From NCBI RefSeq assembly GCF_900199205.1, contig NZ_OBMJ01000001.1, positions 5,759,001 to 5,823,000 of the forward strand: DNA of 64,000 bases, read 5' to 3'. The notes beneath the pieces were generated by a model. That model ran no database searches. It worked only from the letters and a program-made list of their open reading frames with translations, and was not told the origin of the DNA. The position numbers and the translations under genes were made by a program. Positions 49,247-56,948 of this stretch are shown piece by piece. The DNA is from Streptomyces sp. 1331.2. Its GTDB lineage: Bacteria > Actinomycetota > Actinomycetes > Streptomycetales > Streptomycetaceae. The first letter of the stretch is position 1; every line of letters starts with the position of its first letter.

Positions 49247-50005
49247 TCAGGCAGCGCCGAGGTGGCGGGCCAGGAAGCGGGCGCCGCTGTCGGCCTCGAA
49301 GCGGGGCAGTTCCTTGTGCCGGCCCGAGTTCACGTGCAGGGACTTCTCCGTCGAGGCGAAGGCGTCGAACAGGGCGAGGCCGTCCTCACGGGAGATGTGC
49401 TCGTCGTCCCACTGCATGTCGTACTCGATCGGGATGGTGATCCGCTTCGCCTTCTCGGCCAGGGTGTCGGGCCAGTGCTGGCCGAAGACCGCGGCGGTGA
49501 TGCGGGGTTCGTCCGCCACGAAGGGCAGTCCGATCGCGGTGCCCATGTTGAGGCCCCAGAAGCCGACCCGTCCGTCGGCGCCGATCTCGGGCAGCTCCTG
49601 GAGGGCGTCCAGGGCGGCCCGGTACTCGGGGACGGCGAGCTCCGCCAGGTGGTCGTTGTAGCGGACGACGATCGGGCCCTCCGGCTCGCCGGCGGCCCTG
49701 GCCCGGAACAGCTCGGCGATCTCCGCCTCGTCGTGGGCCGTGCGGGGCCGGTCGCCGTGGCCGGGGGCGTCCAGGACGGCGACGTGGTAGCCGCTGCCGG
49801 CGACCAGCAGCCGGGCGCGGCCGGACATCGCGGGGTGCTTCTTGTGGTTGCCGCCGCCGTGGGCCATCAGGACCAGGGGCGCGCGGTCGGCGCCGGAGGC
49901 GGGCGACCAGAGGACTCCGGGGACGTCGCCCACGGTGAACTCGCGTTCGACGATGCCGTTCGAGGACGACTCGGAGGTGAAGCGGAAGGAAGAAGAAGAG
50001 GACAT
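49247..50005 (-). CDS. Alpha/beta hydrolase-fold protein with asparagine at the nucleophile position
   Basis: A 252-residue dienelactone-hydrolase-like protein: LVLMAHGGGNHKKHP (oxyanion loop), VAVLDAPGHGDRP, elbow VGFWGLNMGTAIGLPFVADEPRI, aspartate-rich IEYDMQWDDEHISREDGL, and a C-terminal NSGRHKELP with the expected histidine. The elbow normally reads G-x-S-x-G; here the codon is AAC (asparagine). The frame is clean. Either activity is lost or the protein has another role. A short ORF with a strong ribosome site lies upstream. Confidence 0.85.
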   Translation of the reverse strand: MSSSSSFRFTSESSSNGIVEREFTVGDVPGVLWSPASGADRAPLVLMAHGGGNHKKHPAMSGRARLLVAGSGYHVAVLDAPGHGDRPRTAHDEAEIAELFRARAAGEPEGPIVVRYNDHLAELAVPEYRAALDALQELPEIGADGRVGFWGLNMGTAIGLPFVADEPRITAAVFGQHWPDTLAEKAKRITIPIEYDMQWDDEHISREDGLALFDAFASTEKSLHVNSGRHKELPRFEADSGARFLARHLGAA

Positions 50006-50062
50006 GGCGGGTCGCCTTTCGGAAGTGCCTGTGATGATGCGGCGCTCCCGGCGACGGCTACG

Positions 50063-50116
50063 TCAGTCGCCGACCGTGACGGAAAGGGGGAGCACCCACG
50101 TGGGTCCAGCGGTCAT
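50063..50116 (-). CDS. Short upstream ORF before the alpha/beta hydrolase gene
   Basis: A 17-codon ORF (MTAGPTWVLPLSVTVGD) starting at ATG 50116 behind GAGGAGGTGAGACCC, an excellent ribosome site, and ending at 50063, 57 bases before the next start. A 12-bp palindrome ACCCACGTGGGT (50094-50105) lies inside it. It could be a regulatory leader peptide; no known family is recognised and expression is unproven. Confidence 0.45.
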   Translation of the reverse strand: MTAGPTWVLPLSVTVGD

Positions 50117-50242
50117 GGGTCTCACCTCCTCGGGCGGTGTCTCGGTCGGGGATGATCTTTCCGCCTGAACGGCCCGCTGCGCAAGCCTTTTTCGCGATCG
50201 GCCCGCGGCCGGGCCCGCGTTCCGGCCCTCGGTGGGGATCGG

Positions 50243-52096
50243 TCAGGATCCTTCGCGGGCGACCCGGTGCTGCCACTCCCGGGTGAACACCACCGACCCG
50301 GCCTCCAGCGCCCGCAGTTGCACGATGCTGAGGAAGTGCCCGGCGTCGCAGCGCAGTTGGGTGCGGGTCTGGACGGTGACGTCCCAGCCGATGTCGGGCC
50401 GCTCCAGCCGTACGGTGTGGTCGGTGCGGGCCTGGGCGCTGAGCGGGGTGTCGGTGAGGATGCGGTAGGCGGTGACGGTGTGTTCGTCGCGGACCAGGCC
50501 GTCGGGGTGGGTGCGGGTGCCGTCGGTGGCGGGGGAGAGTTCGGTGCGCCACTCGTGACGGCCGATGTCGTGGACGGTGAGGCGTTCGGGCCGGGCGGTG
50601 AGCGGCTCGGTGAGGTGGATGTCGAGCGGCTCGGGCAGGGTGGGCGTCTCGAAGGTGACGGGGGCGGCGCCGACGTCGGCGGCCAGGTGGCGGACGGGCA
50701 GGCTCAGGGTGGAGCGGGACGGGTCGAGGGCGTACCCGGTGGTCCGGGCCGGGGGCCACACCCACGGCCAGTAGACGGAGGAGAAGGCGAGCCGCAGCCG
50801 GTGCCCGGCCGGGATCGTCCGGGCGCAGGCCGCCAGTTCGACCTCGGCGTCCGGGCCGTCGGCGACCAGGACGCCCCGGGTGACCAGCTCCGAGGTGCCG
50901 TCCGGGCCGACCGCGCAGAGTCGGACGACGACCAGCGGGGCGGGCCCGCCCTCCCGCAGGCGCAGCCGGACGGTCGGGGCGCCGAGCAGTTCGACCGGCT
51001 CGGGCAGCGGCTGGGAGTCGAAGCAGACCGAGCGGCCGTCCTCCTCGCGCTGGTCGGGCGGCTGGTCGGCGGGGCGCCCGCGCGGGACGTACGCGCCCGC
51101 GTTGAGGCCGGTGTGCTGCGGGGAGCGGACGTGGACGTAGCGGTCGTCGGCGGCGGTGCCGGCGGTGCGCAGCGGCCCGTCCAGGCCGTAGTGGATCGGC
51201 CGGACGTCGGGGGAGGGCCAGGTGTCGTCGCCGGTCCAGCGGGTGCCGATCCGGCTGCGCAGGGCGGGCTCCTTGGCGGCGCCGGTGTCGATGCCGCGCA
51301 GCCAGTGGTCCCACCAGCGCAGGGTCTCGGGCAGGACGTCCTCGGGCAGACCGTGCGGCCAGGGGCCGATCACGGCGCGTGCGGTGGGGGATTCGGCGAG
51401 CAGGCGCAGGACGAAGGAGCAGGACGGGTCGTCCCAGGCGGAGATCGCGAGCACCGGCGCGGAGACCGGCACGGTGCTGTCGCCGGCGGCGAGCCAGGCG
51501 TCGACGGGCGGCTCCAGGGCCTCCATGCGGGCCAGCCAGCGGCTGCGCCAGGCGTCGCCGACGTGGCGCGGGTCCGGGGGCAGGGCGGCGTCGGCCACGA
51601 GGGCGGTGAGCCGGGTGTGCAGGTCGGCGGCGAGTACGGCGCCGCCGAGCCGGTGGCCGCCTTCGGGGCAGGCGGTGACCACGGCGCCGACGGTGTCCGG
51701 GGCCCGGGCGGCCAGCCGCAGTGCGGTGGTGCCGGCGGCACCGGTGCCGAGCAGGCCGACCCGGCCGGTGGACCAGGGGCGGCGGGCGAGCCAGTCGACG
51801 ACGGCGGCGCCGTCGGCCAGCTCCTGCTCGCCGCCGGGCTCGCCGGGGGTGCCGTCGGAGTTGCCGTGTCCGCGGGTGTCGACCCGCAGGGCGGCGTAGC
51901 CGTGGCCGGCGTACCAGGGGTGGCGGCGGGCGTCCTCGGCGGCGGTGCGGTCGGTGAGGCGGCCGGCGGAGTACTCCAGCAGGGCGGGGACGGGTTCGTC
52001 GCCGACCGGCCGCCACAGCCGGGCGGCCAGCCGGGTGCCGTCGGGCAGCGGGATGCGGACGTCCTCGCGGGTGGTGTGGAAGGGGTACGACGGCAT
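50243..52096 (-). CDS. CocE/NonD family hydrolase with glycine at the nucleophile position
   Basis: A 617-residue protein of the X-Pro dipeptidyl-peptidase/CocE acylesterase group. The N-terminal alpha/beta hydrolase shows IPLPDGTRLAARLWRPVG, ALRVDTRGHGNSDG, elbow VGLLGTGAAGTTALRLAA, aspartate AISAWDD and histidine IGPWPHGLPEDVLP. A C-terminal jelly-roll domain follows (RLRLAFSSVYWPWVWPP). The elbow codon that should encode serine is GGT (glycine), so the catalytic triad looks incomplete. ATG 52096 follows GGGAG; an ATG four codons upstream is possible. Confidence 0.85.
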   Translation of the reverse strand: MPSYPFHTTREDVRIPLPDGTRLAARLWRPVGDEPVPALLEYSAGRLTDRTAAEDARRHPWYAGHGYAALRVDTRGHGNSDGTPGEPGGEQELADGAAVVDWLARRPWSTGRVGLLGTGAAGTTALRLAARAPDTVGAVVTACPEGGHRLGGAVLAADLHTRLTALVADAALPPDPRHVGDAWRSRWLARMEALEPPVDAWLAAGDSTVPVSAPVLAISAWDDPSCSFVLRLLAESPTARAVIGPWPHGLPEDVLPETLRWWDHWLRGIDTGAAKEPALRSRIGTRWTGDDTWPSPDVRPIHYGLDGPLRTAGTAADDRYVHVRSPQHTGLNAGAYVPRGRPADQPPDQREEDGRSVCFDSQPLPEPVELLGAPTVRLRLREGGPAPLVVVRLCAVGPDGTSELVTRGVLVADGPDAEVELAACARTIPAGHRLRLAFSSVYWPWVWPPARTTGYALDPSRSTLSLPVRHLAADVGAAPVTFETPTLPEPLDIHLTEPLTARPERLTVHDIGRHEWRTELSPATDGTRTHPDGLVRDEHTVTAYRILTDTPLSAQARTDHTVRLERPDIGWDVTVQTRTQLRCDAGHFLSIVQLRALEAGSVVFTREWQHRVAREGS

Positions 52097-52272
52097 GGCC
52101 GCTCCCATCGGGTCCCGGGCCGGGTGGGCGCCGGCGGGCCCGCGGCGGGGACGGGGCACCCGTACCCGCCGCGGGCGTCGGCATTCCGACCCTAGGGGAG
52201 GAACCGGCCGTTTTCCTGGCGAGGGCCGCGCGCGAGGGCCCCGCGGCTTTCCCGGCGAGGGCCCCGCGGCGG

Positions 52273-53247
52273 TCAGGCCTTGCTCAGCCAGGCGGTGGCG
52301 TTGAGGGCGAGGGCGGCGTCGGTGCCGGCCGGGTCGTCCCAGCCGTTGTAGAGGGTGTTGCCGGACTGGCCGGTGCCGTCGTCGATCGGGGAGCTGTCGC
52401 CCCAGACGGCGACCCGGCCGGAGCCGAAGGTGCTGGTGACGAAGAAGGCGCCGGTGTTGCCGCTGTAGCCGGTCCGGTAGACCAGGCCCTTGACCGAGGG
52501 GTTGTCGGCGGGCTTGAGGGTGAAGGTGGTGCCGTTGCGCAGGATCGAGCCGGTGACGGTGCCGAAGGAGCCGTTCAGGACGGGGTCGGTGGCGTCGTTG
52601 ATGGCGCGCGGGTTGTCGGTGGTGATGTTGAGCAGGTCGACCGAGAAGCCGAACGGGTCGTTGTTGTTGACGCCGTTGCTGGTCAGCAGGTCGTTGATGA
52701 TCTTCGGCGAGTCCCAGCCGTCGTTGTTGCGGTCGCTGCCGGTGTGGTCGGAGATCAGGAAGAGCCCGCCGCCGTTCCGGACGAAGGTCATGACCGCGGT
52801 CTTCTCGGCCGCGCTCAGCCGGATGTTCGGTTCCGGGATCACGAAGGTGTCGAAGTTGGCGAGGTCGAGCGCGCCGCCGGTGCCGTAGGTGATGGTGGAG
52901 CCGGACGGGAGGGTCTTGAGGCTGTACTGGCCGGTCTTCTGCAGGGCGACGCCCCAGGCGGAGAGCGCGCCGGTCCAGCTCTTCTCGGTGGTGGGGCTGG
53001 GGTTCTGGGCGAGCGGGTCGGGCTGGCTGGTGCTGATGATCCAGTCGGCGTTGCCGGCGGTCTCGGCCTTGCTGTTGTCGAACAGCACCCGGTGGGGCGT
53101 GGTGCTCAGGGTGTGCACGGCGGTGGCGGAGGCCGGGGCGGCGGTCGCGGCGGTGGCGGCGGTGGCGGCCGGGGCGAGGGTGGTGAGGCCGGCGGCGAGC
53201 AGCGCCGCGCCGGAGAGAGCCGCGACGGTTCGAATACGGATCGTCAT
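52273..53247 (-). CDS. Secreted protein with class-I-glutaminase-like fold, unknown function
   Basis: A 324-residue secreted protein. A signal peptide (about residues 1-30) and an alanine/threonine-rich linker precede a Rossmann-like domain: HRVLFDNSKAETAGNADWIIS, IPEPNIRLSAAEKTAVMTFVRNGGGLFLISDHTGSDRNNDGWDSP, then FGSGRVAVWGDSSPIDDGTG. The phrase GGGLFLISDH resembles DUF4350/GATase1-like domains, as in some hydrolase- or transpeptidase-associated proteins, but no catalytic cysteine is seen. ATG 53247 follows GGAGGAACGGC. Role unknown. Confidence 0.78.
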   Translation of the reverse strand: MTIRIRTVAALSGAALLAAGLTTLAPAATAATAATAAPASATAVHTLSTTPHRVLFDNSKAETAGNADWIISTSQPDPLAQNPSPTTEKSWTGALSAWGVALQKTGQYSLKTLPSGSTITYGTGGALDLANFDTFVIPEPNIRLSAAEKTAVMTFVRNGGGLFLISDHTGSDRNNDGWDSPKIINDLLTSNGVNNNDPFGFSVDLLNITTDNPRAINDATDPVLNGSFGTVTGSILRNGTTFTLKPADNPSVKGLVYRTGYSGNTGAFFVTSTFGSGRVAVWGDSSPIDDGTGQSGNTLYNGWDDPAGTDAALALNATAWLSKA

Positions 53248-53293
53248 GTGCCGTTCCTCCGTGGGGAGTTGAGGTTGTCGGCGCCCGAGTTTT

Positions 53294-53327
53294 CGCGCGT
53301 AGAACGTGAGTATCCGCGCGTAGAGCG
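53294..53327. promoter_or_regulatory. Direct repeats in the divergent spacer
   Basis: CGCGCGTAGAACG (53294-53306) and CGCGCGTAGAGCG (53315-53327) are 21 bp apart, two helical turns. They lie between the secreted-protein gene and the nickel-transporter gene and may bind a regulator. Confidence 0.5.
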
Positions 53328-53405
53328 ACCGGTGACAGCCCTGGGAGGTGACGAAGCACTGTACGGGTTGTGACGATCTCGCGGCGGGCGGAAACCGAAC
53401 CGTAA

Positions 53406-53422
53406 TTGCGCATGACTTGCAA
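53406..53422. promoter_or_regulatory. Nur-box-like site upstream of the nickel transporter
   Basis: TTGCGC-ATGAC-TTGCAA matches the Nur box pattern TTGCAA-N5-TTGCAA described for the nickel-responsive Fur-family protein of Streptomyces coelicolor, with two mismatches in the left half. It lies 61 bases upstream of the transporter ATG. Confidence 0.65.
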
Positions 53423-53483
53423 CTGCGTGCGTCCAGACGGAAAGATGGCCCGGCTCCGCCTGCTCCGCCGAAAGGACACCAAG

Positions 53484-54587
53484 ATGACCGCCCCCCGCTG
53501 GCGCGACCGGCTCACCCGTGAGGAGTGGATGCGCCTGGCCGGAATGGGCGGGTTCATCCTCGCGCTGCACGTCATCGGCTGGTTCACCCTGCTCGCGCTG
53601 GTCGCGCCCGAGCGCTACGACGTCGGCGGCCAGGTGTTCGGTGCGGGCATGGGCCTGACCGCCTACACCCTCGGCATGCGGCACGCCTTCGACGCCGACC
53701 ACATCGCCGCGATCGACAACACCACCCGCAAGCTGATGGGCCAGGGCAAGCGGCCGCTGTCGGTCGGCTTCTGGTTCTCGCTCGGGCACTCCTCGATCGT
53801 CTTCGGCCTCTGCGCGCTGCTGGCCTTCGGCATCCGCTCGCTGGCCGACCAGGTCGAGGCCGACGACTCGACGCTGCACGAGATGACCGGCCTGATCGGC
53901 GTCACCGTCTCCGGCACCTTCCTGCTGCTCCTCGGCCTGATCAACCTGGGTGCCTTCAACGGCATCCTCAAGGTCTTCCGCAAGATGCGCGAGGGCGAGT
54001 ACGACGAGGCCGAGCTGGAGCGCCAGCTGGAGCGGCGCGGGCTGATGAACCGCATCCTCGGCCGGGTCACCCGGGCCGTCACCAAGCCGTGGCACATGTA
54101 CCCGGTGGGCCTGCTGTTCGGCCTGGGCTTCGACACCGCCACCGAGGTGTCCCTGCTGGTGCTGGCGGGCGGCGCGGCGGCCTTCTCGCTGCCCTGGTAC
54201 GCGCTGCTCACGCTGCCGATCCTGTTCGCGGCCGGGATGAGCCTGCTGGACACCATCGACGGCTCGTTCATGAACTTCGCGTACGAGTGGGCCTTCTCCA
54301 AGCCCGTCCGCAAGATCTACTACAACCTGACCGTCACCGGGCTCTCGGTGCTGGTGGCGCTGGTCATCGGCTCGATCGAGCTGATCGGCCTGCTCGGCGA
54401 GAAGCTGGACATCACCAGCGGGCCGGTCGCCTGGATCGGCGCGCTGGACCTCAACTTCGTCGGCTACGCCATCGTCGGACTGTTCGTGCTCACCTGGGCC
54501 GCGGCGATCGCCTACTGGAAGTTCGGCAACGTCGAGGAGAAGTGGTCGGCCGGGCTGGCGGCCGGCGCCGCGGCCGAGTCCGAGTAG
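53484..54587 (+). CDS. Nickel/cobalt permease, HoxN/NixA (NiCoT) family
   Basis: A 367-residue, eight-helix transporter importing Ni2+ (or Co2+). The NiCoT signature RHAFDADHIAAIDN (HX4DH) is in helix II. Further family segments are VGFWFSLGHSSIVF and FGLGFDTATEVSLLVL, the third being LPILFAAGMSLLDTIDG. The ATG at 53484 follows AAAGGA; the frame is open further upstream (53406). A Nur-box-like sequence precedes it. Nickel supply would serve nickel superoxide dismutase and the urease-like enzyme in this window if it uses nickel. Confidence 0.95.
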   Translation: MTAPRWRDRLTREEWMRLAGMGGFILALHVIGWFTLLALVAPERYDVGGQVFGAGMGLTAYTLGMRHAFDADHIAAIDNTTRKLMGQGKRPLSVGFWFSLGHSSIVFGLCALLAFGIRSLADQVEADDSTLHEMTGLIGVTVSGTFLLLLGLINLGAFNGILKVFRKMREGEYDEAELERQLERRGLMNRILGRVTRAVTKPWHMYPVGLLFGLGFDTATEVSLLVLAGGAAAFSLPWYALLTLPILFAAGMSLLDTIDGSFMNFAYEWAFSKPVRKIYYNLTVTGLSVLVALVIGSIELIGLLGEKLDITSGPVAWIGALDLNFVGYAIVGLFVLTWAAAIAYWKFGNVEEKWSAGLAAGAAAESE

Positions 54588-54607
54588 CGACGCACGGTCA
54601 GGCGGGA

Positions 54608-54646
54608 CCGAGGGGCGGTGACCGGGGTCTGGTCGCCGCCCCTCGG
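54608..54646. terminator. Bidirectional terminator hairpin
   Basis: CCGAGGGGCGG...CCGCCCCTCGG, an 11-bp perfect stem with an inner GACC/GGTC, lies between the convergent stops at 54587 and 54658. Confidence 0.85.
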
Positions 54647-54657
54647 GGTACCCGGGA

Positions 54658-55596
54658 TCAGCGCAGCGCGGCGAGCACCGCGTCGGCCATCACCTTCTCG
54701 CCGGTCGCGTTCGGGTGGAACGGCACGGCGGGCGAGCCGGGCAGTGCGCCCTCGATCCAGCGGTCGTCCGAGCAGACGTCGTGCCCGCGGGTCGGCGTCG
54801 CCGTGTCGACGTAGGTCGCGCCGCCGGCCGCCGCGGTGGCCTTGAGCGCGGCGTTCAGCTTGTCGAGGACGCCGTGCATGTACTCGACGTCGCCCGGGGT
54901 GACCGGCTGGCGCAGGATGCAGGTGGAGCCGTCGGCGGGCAGCACGGAGGGGTAGCCGACCAGCAGCACCTTGGCCCTGGGCGCCTTGGCGTGGATCTGC
55001 CGGAGGGTGGTGGCGATCTGCGGGGCGATGGTGTCGGTGATCCGCTCGGCGAGGTCGTCGTTGCCGTACTGCCAGGACCAGGTGCGCCAGTCCCAGTAGC
55101 CGTGGTGGTAGACGTCCTTGCAGGGCGTGCCGAGCGGGTTGACGACCGCTCCGGCGATGCAGGTGGCGACCAGTTCGCCGAGGCCGAGGTCGCTGGCCGC
55201 GAGGTCGTTGCCGCCGATCCCGAGGCTGACCAGGTCGGTGTCGGGGGTCAGCGCGTCCAGCTGGGGGTCGTTGACCCTGATGAAGGCGTCGTACTGGGGC
55301 TGCGTCATCGCCTTGACCTTGGCGGCGGCGCAGGTGACGTCGGTGTACGCGCCGGCGTCGAGGGCCGCGGCGACCAGGTGGCCGTAGTTGTGGTCGGAGC
55401 GCAGGCAGAGGCCGGCCGACTGGCCGGGCACGCCGGCGCCGGCGGCGTAGGAGTCGCCGAGCGCCACGTAGTGCTTCGGGGCGGGGGTGGCGGCCTGGGC
55501 GCTGGTCGAGGTGAGTGCCAGTGCGGCACCGAGGGCGACCGCGGCGAGGGCGGTGGAATTCCGGAGGTGCCGGGATTTCCGGGCAGGGCGGAGCAC
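54658..55596 (-). CDS. Secreted SGNH/GDSL hydrolase
   Basis: A 312-residue secreted esterase/lipase. A signal peptide (about residues 1-35, ending AQA) precedes block I YVALGDSYAAGAG (nucleophile serine), block III LVSLGIGGNDLAASD and block V FHPNATGEKVMADAV (aspartate/histidine region replaced by the usual D-x-x-H-like PFHPN). Cysteines CAAAK, CIAGA, CKD, CIL and VCSDD suggest disulfides, as in the Streptomyces SGNH lipases. GTG 55596 follows a consensus AGGAGG, and the frame upstream is open. It is probably a lipid- or sugar-ester hydrolase. Confidence 0.92.
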   Translation of the reverse strand: MLRPARKSRHLRNSTALAAVALGAALALTSTSAQAATPAPKHYVALGDSYAAGAGVPGQSAGLCLRSDHNYGHLVAAALDAGAYTDVTCAAAKVKAMTQPQYDAFIRVNDPQLDALTPDTDLVSLGIGGNDLAASDLGLGELVATCIAGAVVNPLGTPCKDVYHHGYWDWRTWSWQYGNDDLAERITDTIAPQIATTLRQIHAKAPRAKVLLVGYPSVLPADGSTCILRQPVTPGDVEYMHGVLDKLNAALKATAAAGGATYVDTATPTRGHDVCSDDRWIEGALPGSPAVPFHPNATGEKVMADAVLAALR

Positions 55597-55900
55597 GGTT
55601 CCTCCTGGGGGAGAGAAACGACGGGTGGGGGTCGTGCCGAGCCGGGCCACAGCTACTCGCAGGTAAGTTACTGCCAGGTTTCGCGCCCGTCCATGCTTTG
55701 CGCAGAAATTGCCGAAATTCCGTCAGATGAGAGTCGCCGACATTTCGAATTCCGCTCCACCGCGTATCGGAGGTATTTCCGAAACGCGGTGGAGCGGAAT
55801 TCGTGCACTCGCTTGTCACCGGCCGGTCGGGCGGCCCCCGGCCGGCGGGTACAGTGCGGGTGCAGAGCGCGCCGCCGACCACGAGGGGTACCAGGAACCG
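55597..55900. other. Divergent intergenic region with very long inverted repeat
   Basis: 304 bases between the SGNH hydrolase and ferredoxin-type genes. It contains the 20-bp inverted repeat at 55746-55803 and locally low GC (55690-55790). An AGGAA site precedes the ATG at 55901. No RNA gene was found. Confidence 0.5.
55746..55803. repeat. 20-bp perfect inverted repeat (58-base hairpin)
   Basis: CGAATTCCGCTCCACCGCGT (55746-55765) and its exact complement (55784-55803) flank an 18-base loop which itself holds TCGGA/TCCGA. The two arms together form a nearly continuous 25-bp stem. It is the longest dyad noticed in the window and no gene ends into it. It may be a transcription-factor site, a remnant of a small mobile repeat, or an RNA structure. 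Confidence 0.85.
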
Positions 55901-56356
55901 ATGAGCCGCCGAGACCGCGACCGCGACGGTGCCGCCCGGGGCAGTGAACGGAGCAGCGAACGGGCCGGTGGCCGGAAGCGGGGCGCCGCCTCCCCGGTGA
56001 CCGTCACCGTCTGCCGCGGATGCTGCTGCGGCACCGAGGCGAAGCACCCCGGCGTCGACCACGCGGGGCAGTACGAGCGGCTGCGGACGGCGGTGGGCTC
56101 GGCGGGCCGGGTCCGGGCCGTCAAGTGCCTGGACGTGTGCACCCAGTCGAACGTGGTGGTGGTCGGCCCCTCCAGCGAGGGCCGGGCGGCGGGCGGCCGG
56201 CCGGTCTGGCTCGGCTTCGTGCTGATGGACGAGATGATCGACGACATAGCCGCCTGGGTGCAGGCGGGCGGCCCGGGCCTCGCCGACCCGCCCGGTCTGC
56301 TCGACCTCCAGCTGATCTCGGTCTCCCGCCGGGTCCGCGAGGCGCTGCCCGACTGA
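55901..56356 (+). CDS. (2Fe-2S) ferredoxin-like, thioredoxin-fold protein
   Basis: A 151-residue protein. After a charged Arg/Asp/Ser-rich N-terminus of about 30 residues comes VTVCRGCCCGTEAKHPGVDH, then VKCLDVCTQSNVVVV. The spacing fits the thioredoxin-like [2Fe-2S] ferredoxin family (four ligand cysteines plus one extra in CRGCCCG). LLDLQLISVS ends the fold. ATG 55901 follows AGGAA; an in-frame upstream ATG (55709) lies in non-coding-looking sequence. The redox partner is unknown. Confidence 0.82.
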   Translation: MSRRDRDRDGAARGSERSSERAGGRKRGAASPVTVTVCRGCCCGTEAKHPGVDHAGQYERLRTAVGSAGRVRAVKCLDVCTQSNVVVVGPSSEGRAAGGRPVWLGFVLMDEMIDDIAAWVQAGGPGLADPPGLLDLQLISVSRRVREALPD

Positions 56357-56488
56357 CCGTCGGGCTGTCGGGTCGTCTGATCCGTCTGATCGTCGGGCCG
56401 TCCGATCGTCACCCGAGGACCGCTCCGCCACCCGCACCACTACCATGACCGGTGGCGTCGAGCAGGTTCCGCGCGAGGGAGGAAGACG

Positions 56489-56740
56489 ATGACGACGGTC
56501 TGCCGCATCTGCGCGGGCACCGGCCGGACCGCCGGCCTCAGCTGCCGCACCTGCCAGGGCACCGGCACCACCGAGGTGGGCGGCGGGGGCGGCAACTGCT
56601 TCCTGTGCGACGGCACCGGCGTGTACGTGCGCTACCGGGTGGATGCGACCGGCGCCAAGCACGCCTACCGGGACGAGATCTGCCGCACCTGCGACGGCAC
56701 CGGGAACCGCACCGCCACGCAGTGGGACGAACCGTCCTGA
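56489..56740 (+). CDS. Small DnaJ-type zinc-finger protein with four CxxCxGxG repeats
   Basis: An 83-residue protein made of four CxxCxGTG modules (CRICAGTG, CRTCQGTG, CFLCDGTG, CRTCDGTG) separated by short linkers. This is the cysteine-rich zinc-finger of DnaJ, here without J domain or substrate-binding domain. Such stand-alone proteins may bind unfolded peptides or act as thiol/zinc chaperones. ATG 56489 follows GGGAGGAAG. It lies 132 bases after a ferredoxin-like gene on the same strand and may be co-expressed. Confidence 0.85.
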   Translation: MTTVCRICAGTGRTAGLSCRTCQGTGTTEVGGGGGNCFLCDGTGVYVRYRVDATGAKHAYRDEICRTCDGTGNRTATQWDEPS

Positions 56741-56858
56741 CCCTGCGGCACGTTCCTCCTCCGGAGGGCCGGACCCGAAGCACCCTCAGCGAGCTGGTCC
56801 GGCCGGGGCCATGATCCGGTGTCGGGTCGACGTGGACACGTCCTTTACCGAACCATGG

Positions 56859-56876
56859 TCGAACATTGGTGTTCGA
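56859..56876. promoter_or_regulatory. Palindrome upstream of the phosphatase gene
   Basis: TCGAACA-TTGG-TGTTCGA is a perfect 7-bp inverted repeat, 73 bases before the phosphatase ATG. It is a possible regulator site in addition to the PHO-like box. Confidence 0.5.
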
Positions 56877-56897
56877 ATGGGGGATGCGCTGCGGCCC

Positions 56898-56919
56898 GTT
56901 CATCCCGCGGTCGTGTTCG
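56898..56919 (+). promoter_or_regulatory. PHO-box-like direct repeats
   Basis: Two 11-base units, GTTCATCCCGC and GGTCGTGTTCG, resemble the Streptomyces PhoP box (GTTCAYYYRGC-type direct repeats). They lie 30-51 bases upstream of the phosphatase ATG, overlapping the expected -35 of a -10 like CAGAGT (56936-56941). The first unit fits well, the second only partly. Confidence 0.55.
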
Positions 56920-56948
56920 ATCCACGCACCGCTGACAGAGTCCCGCGC

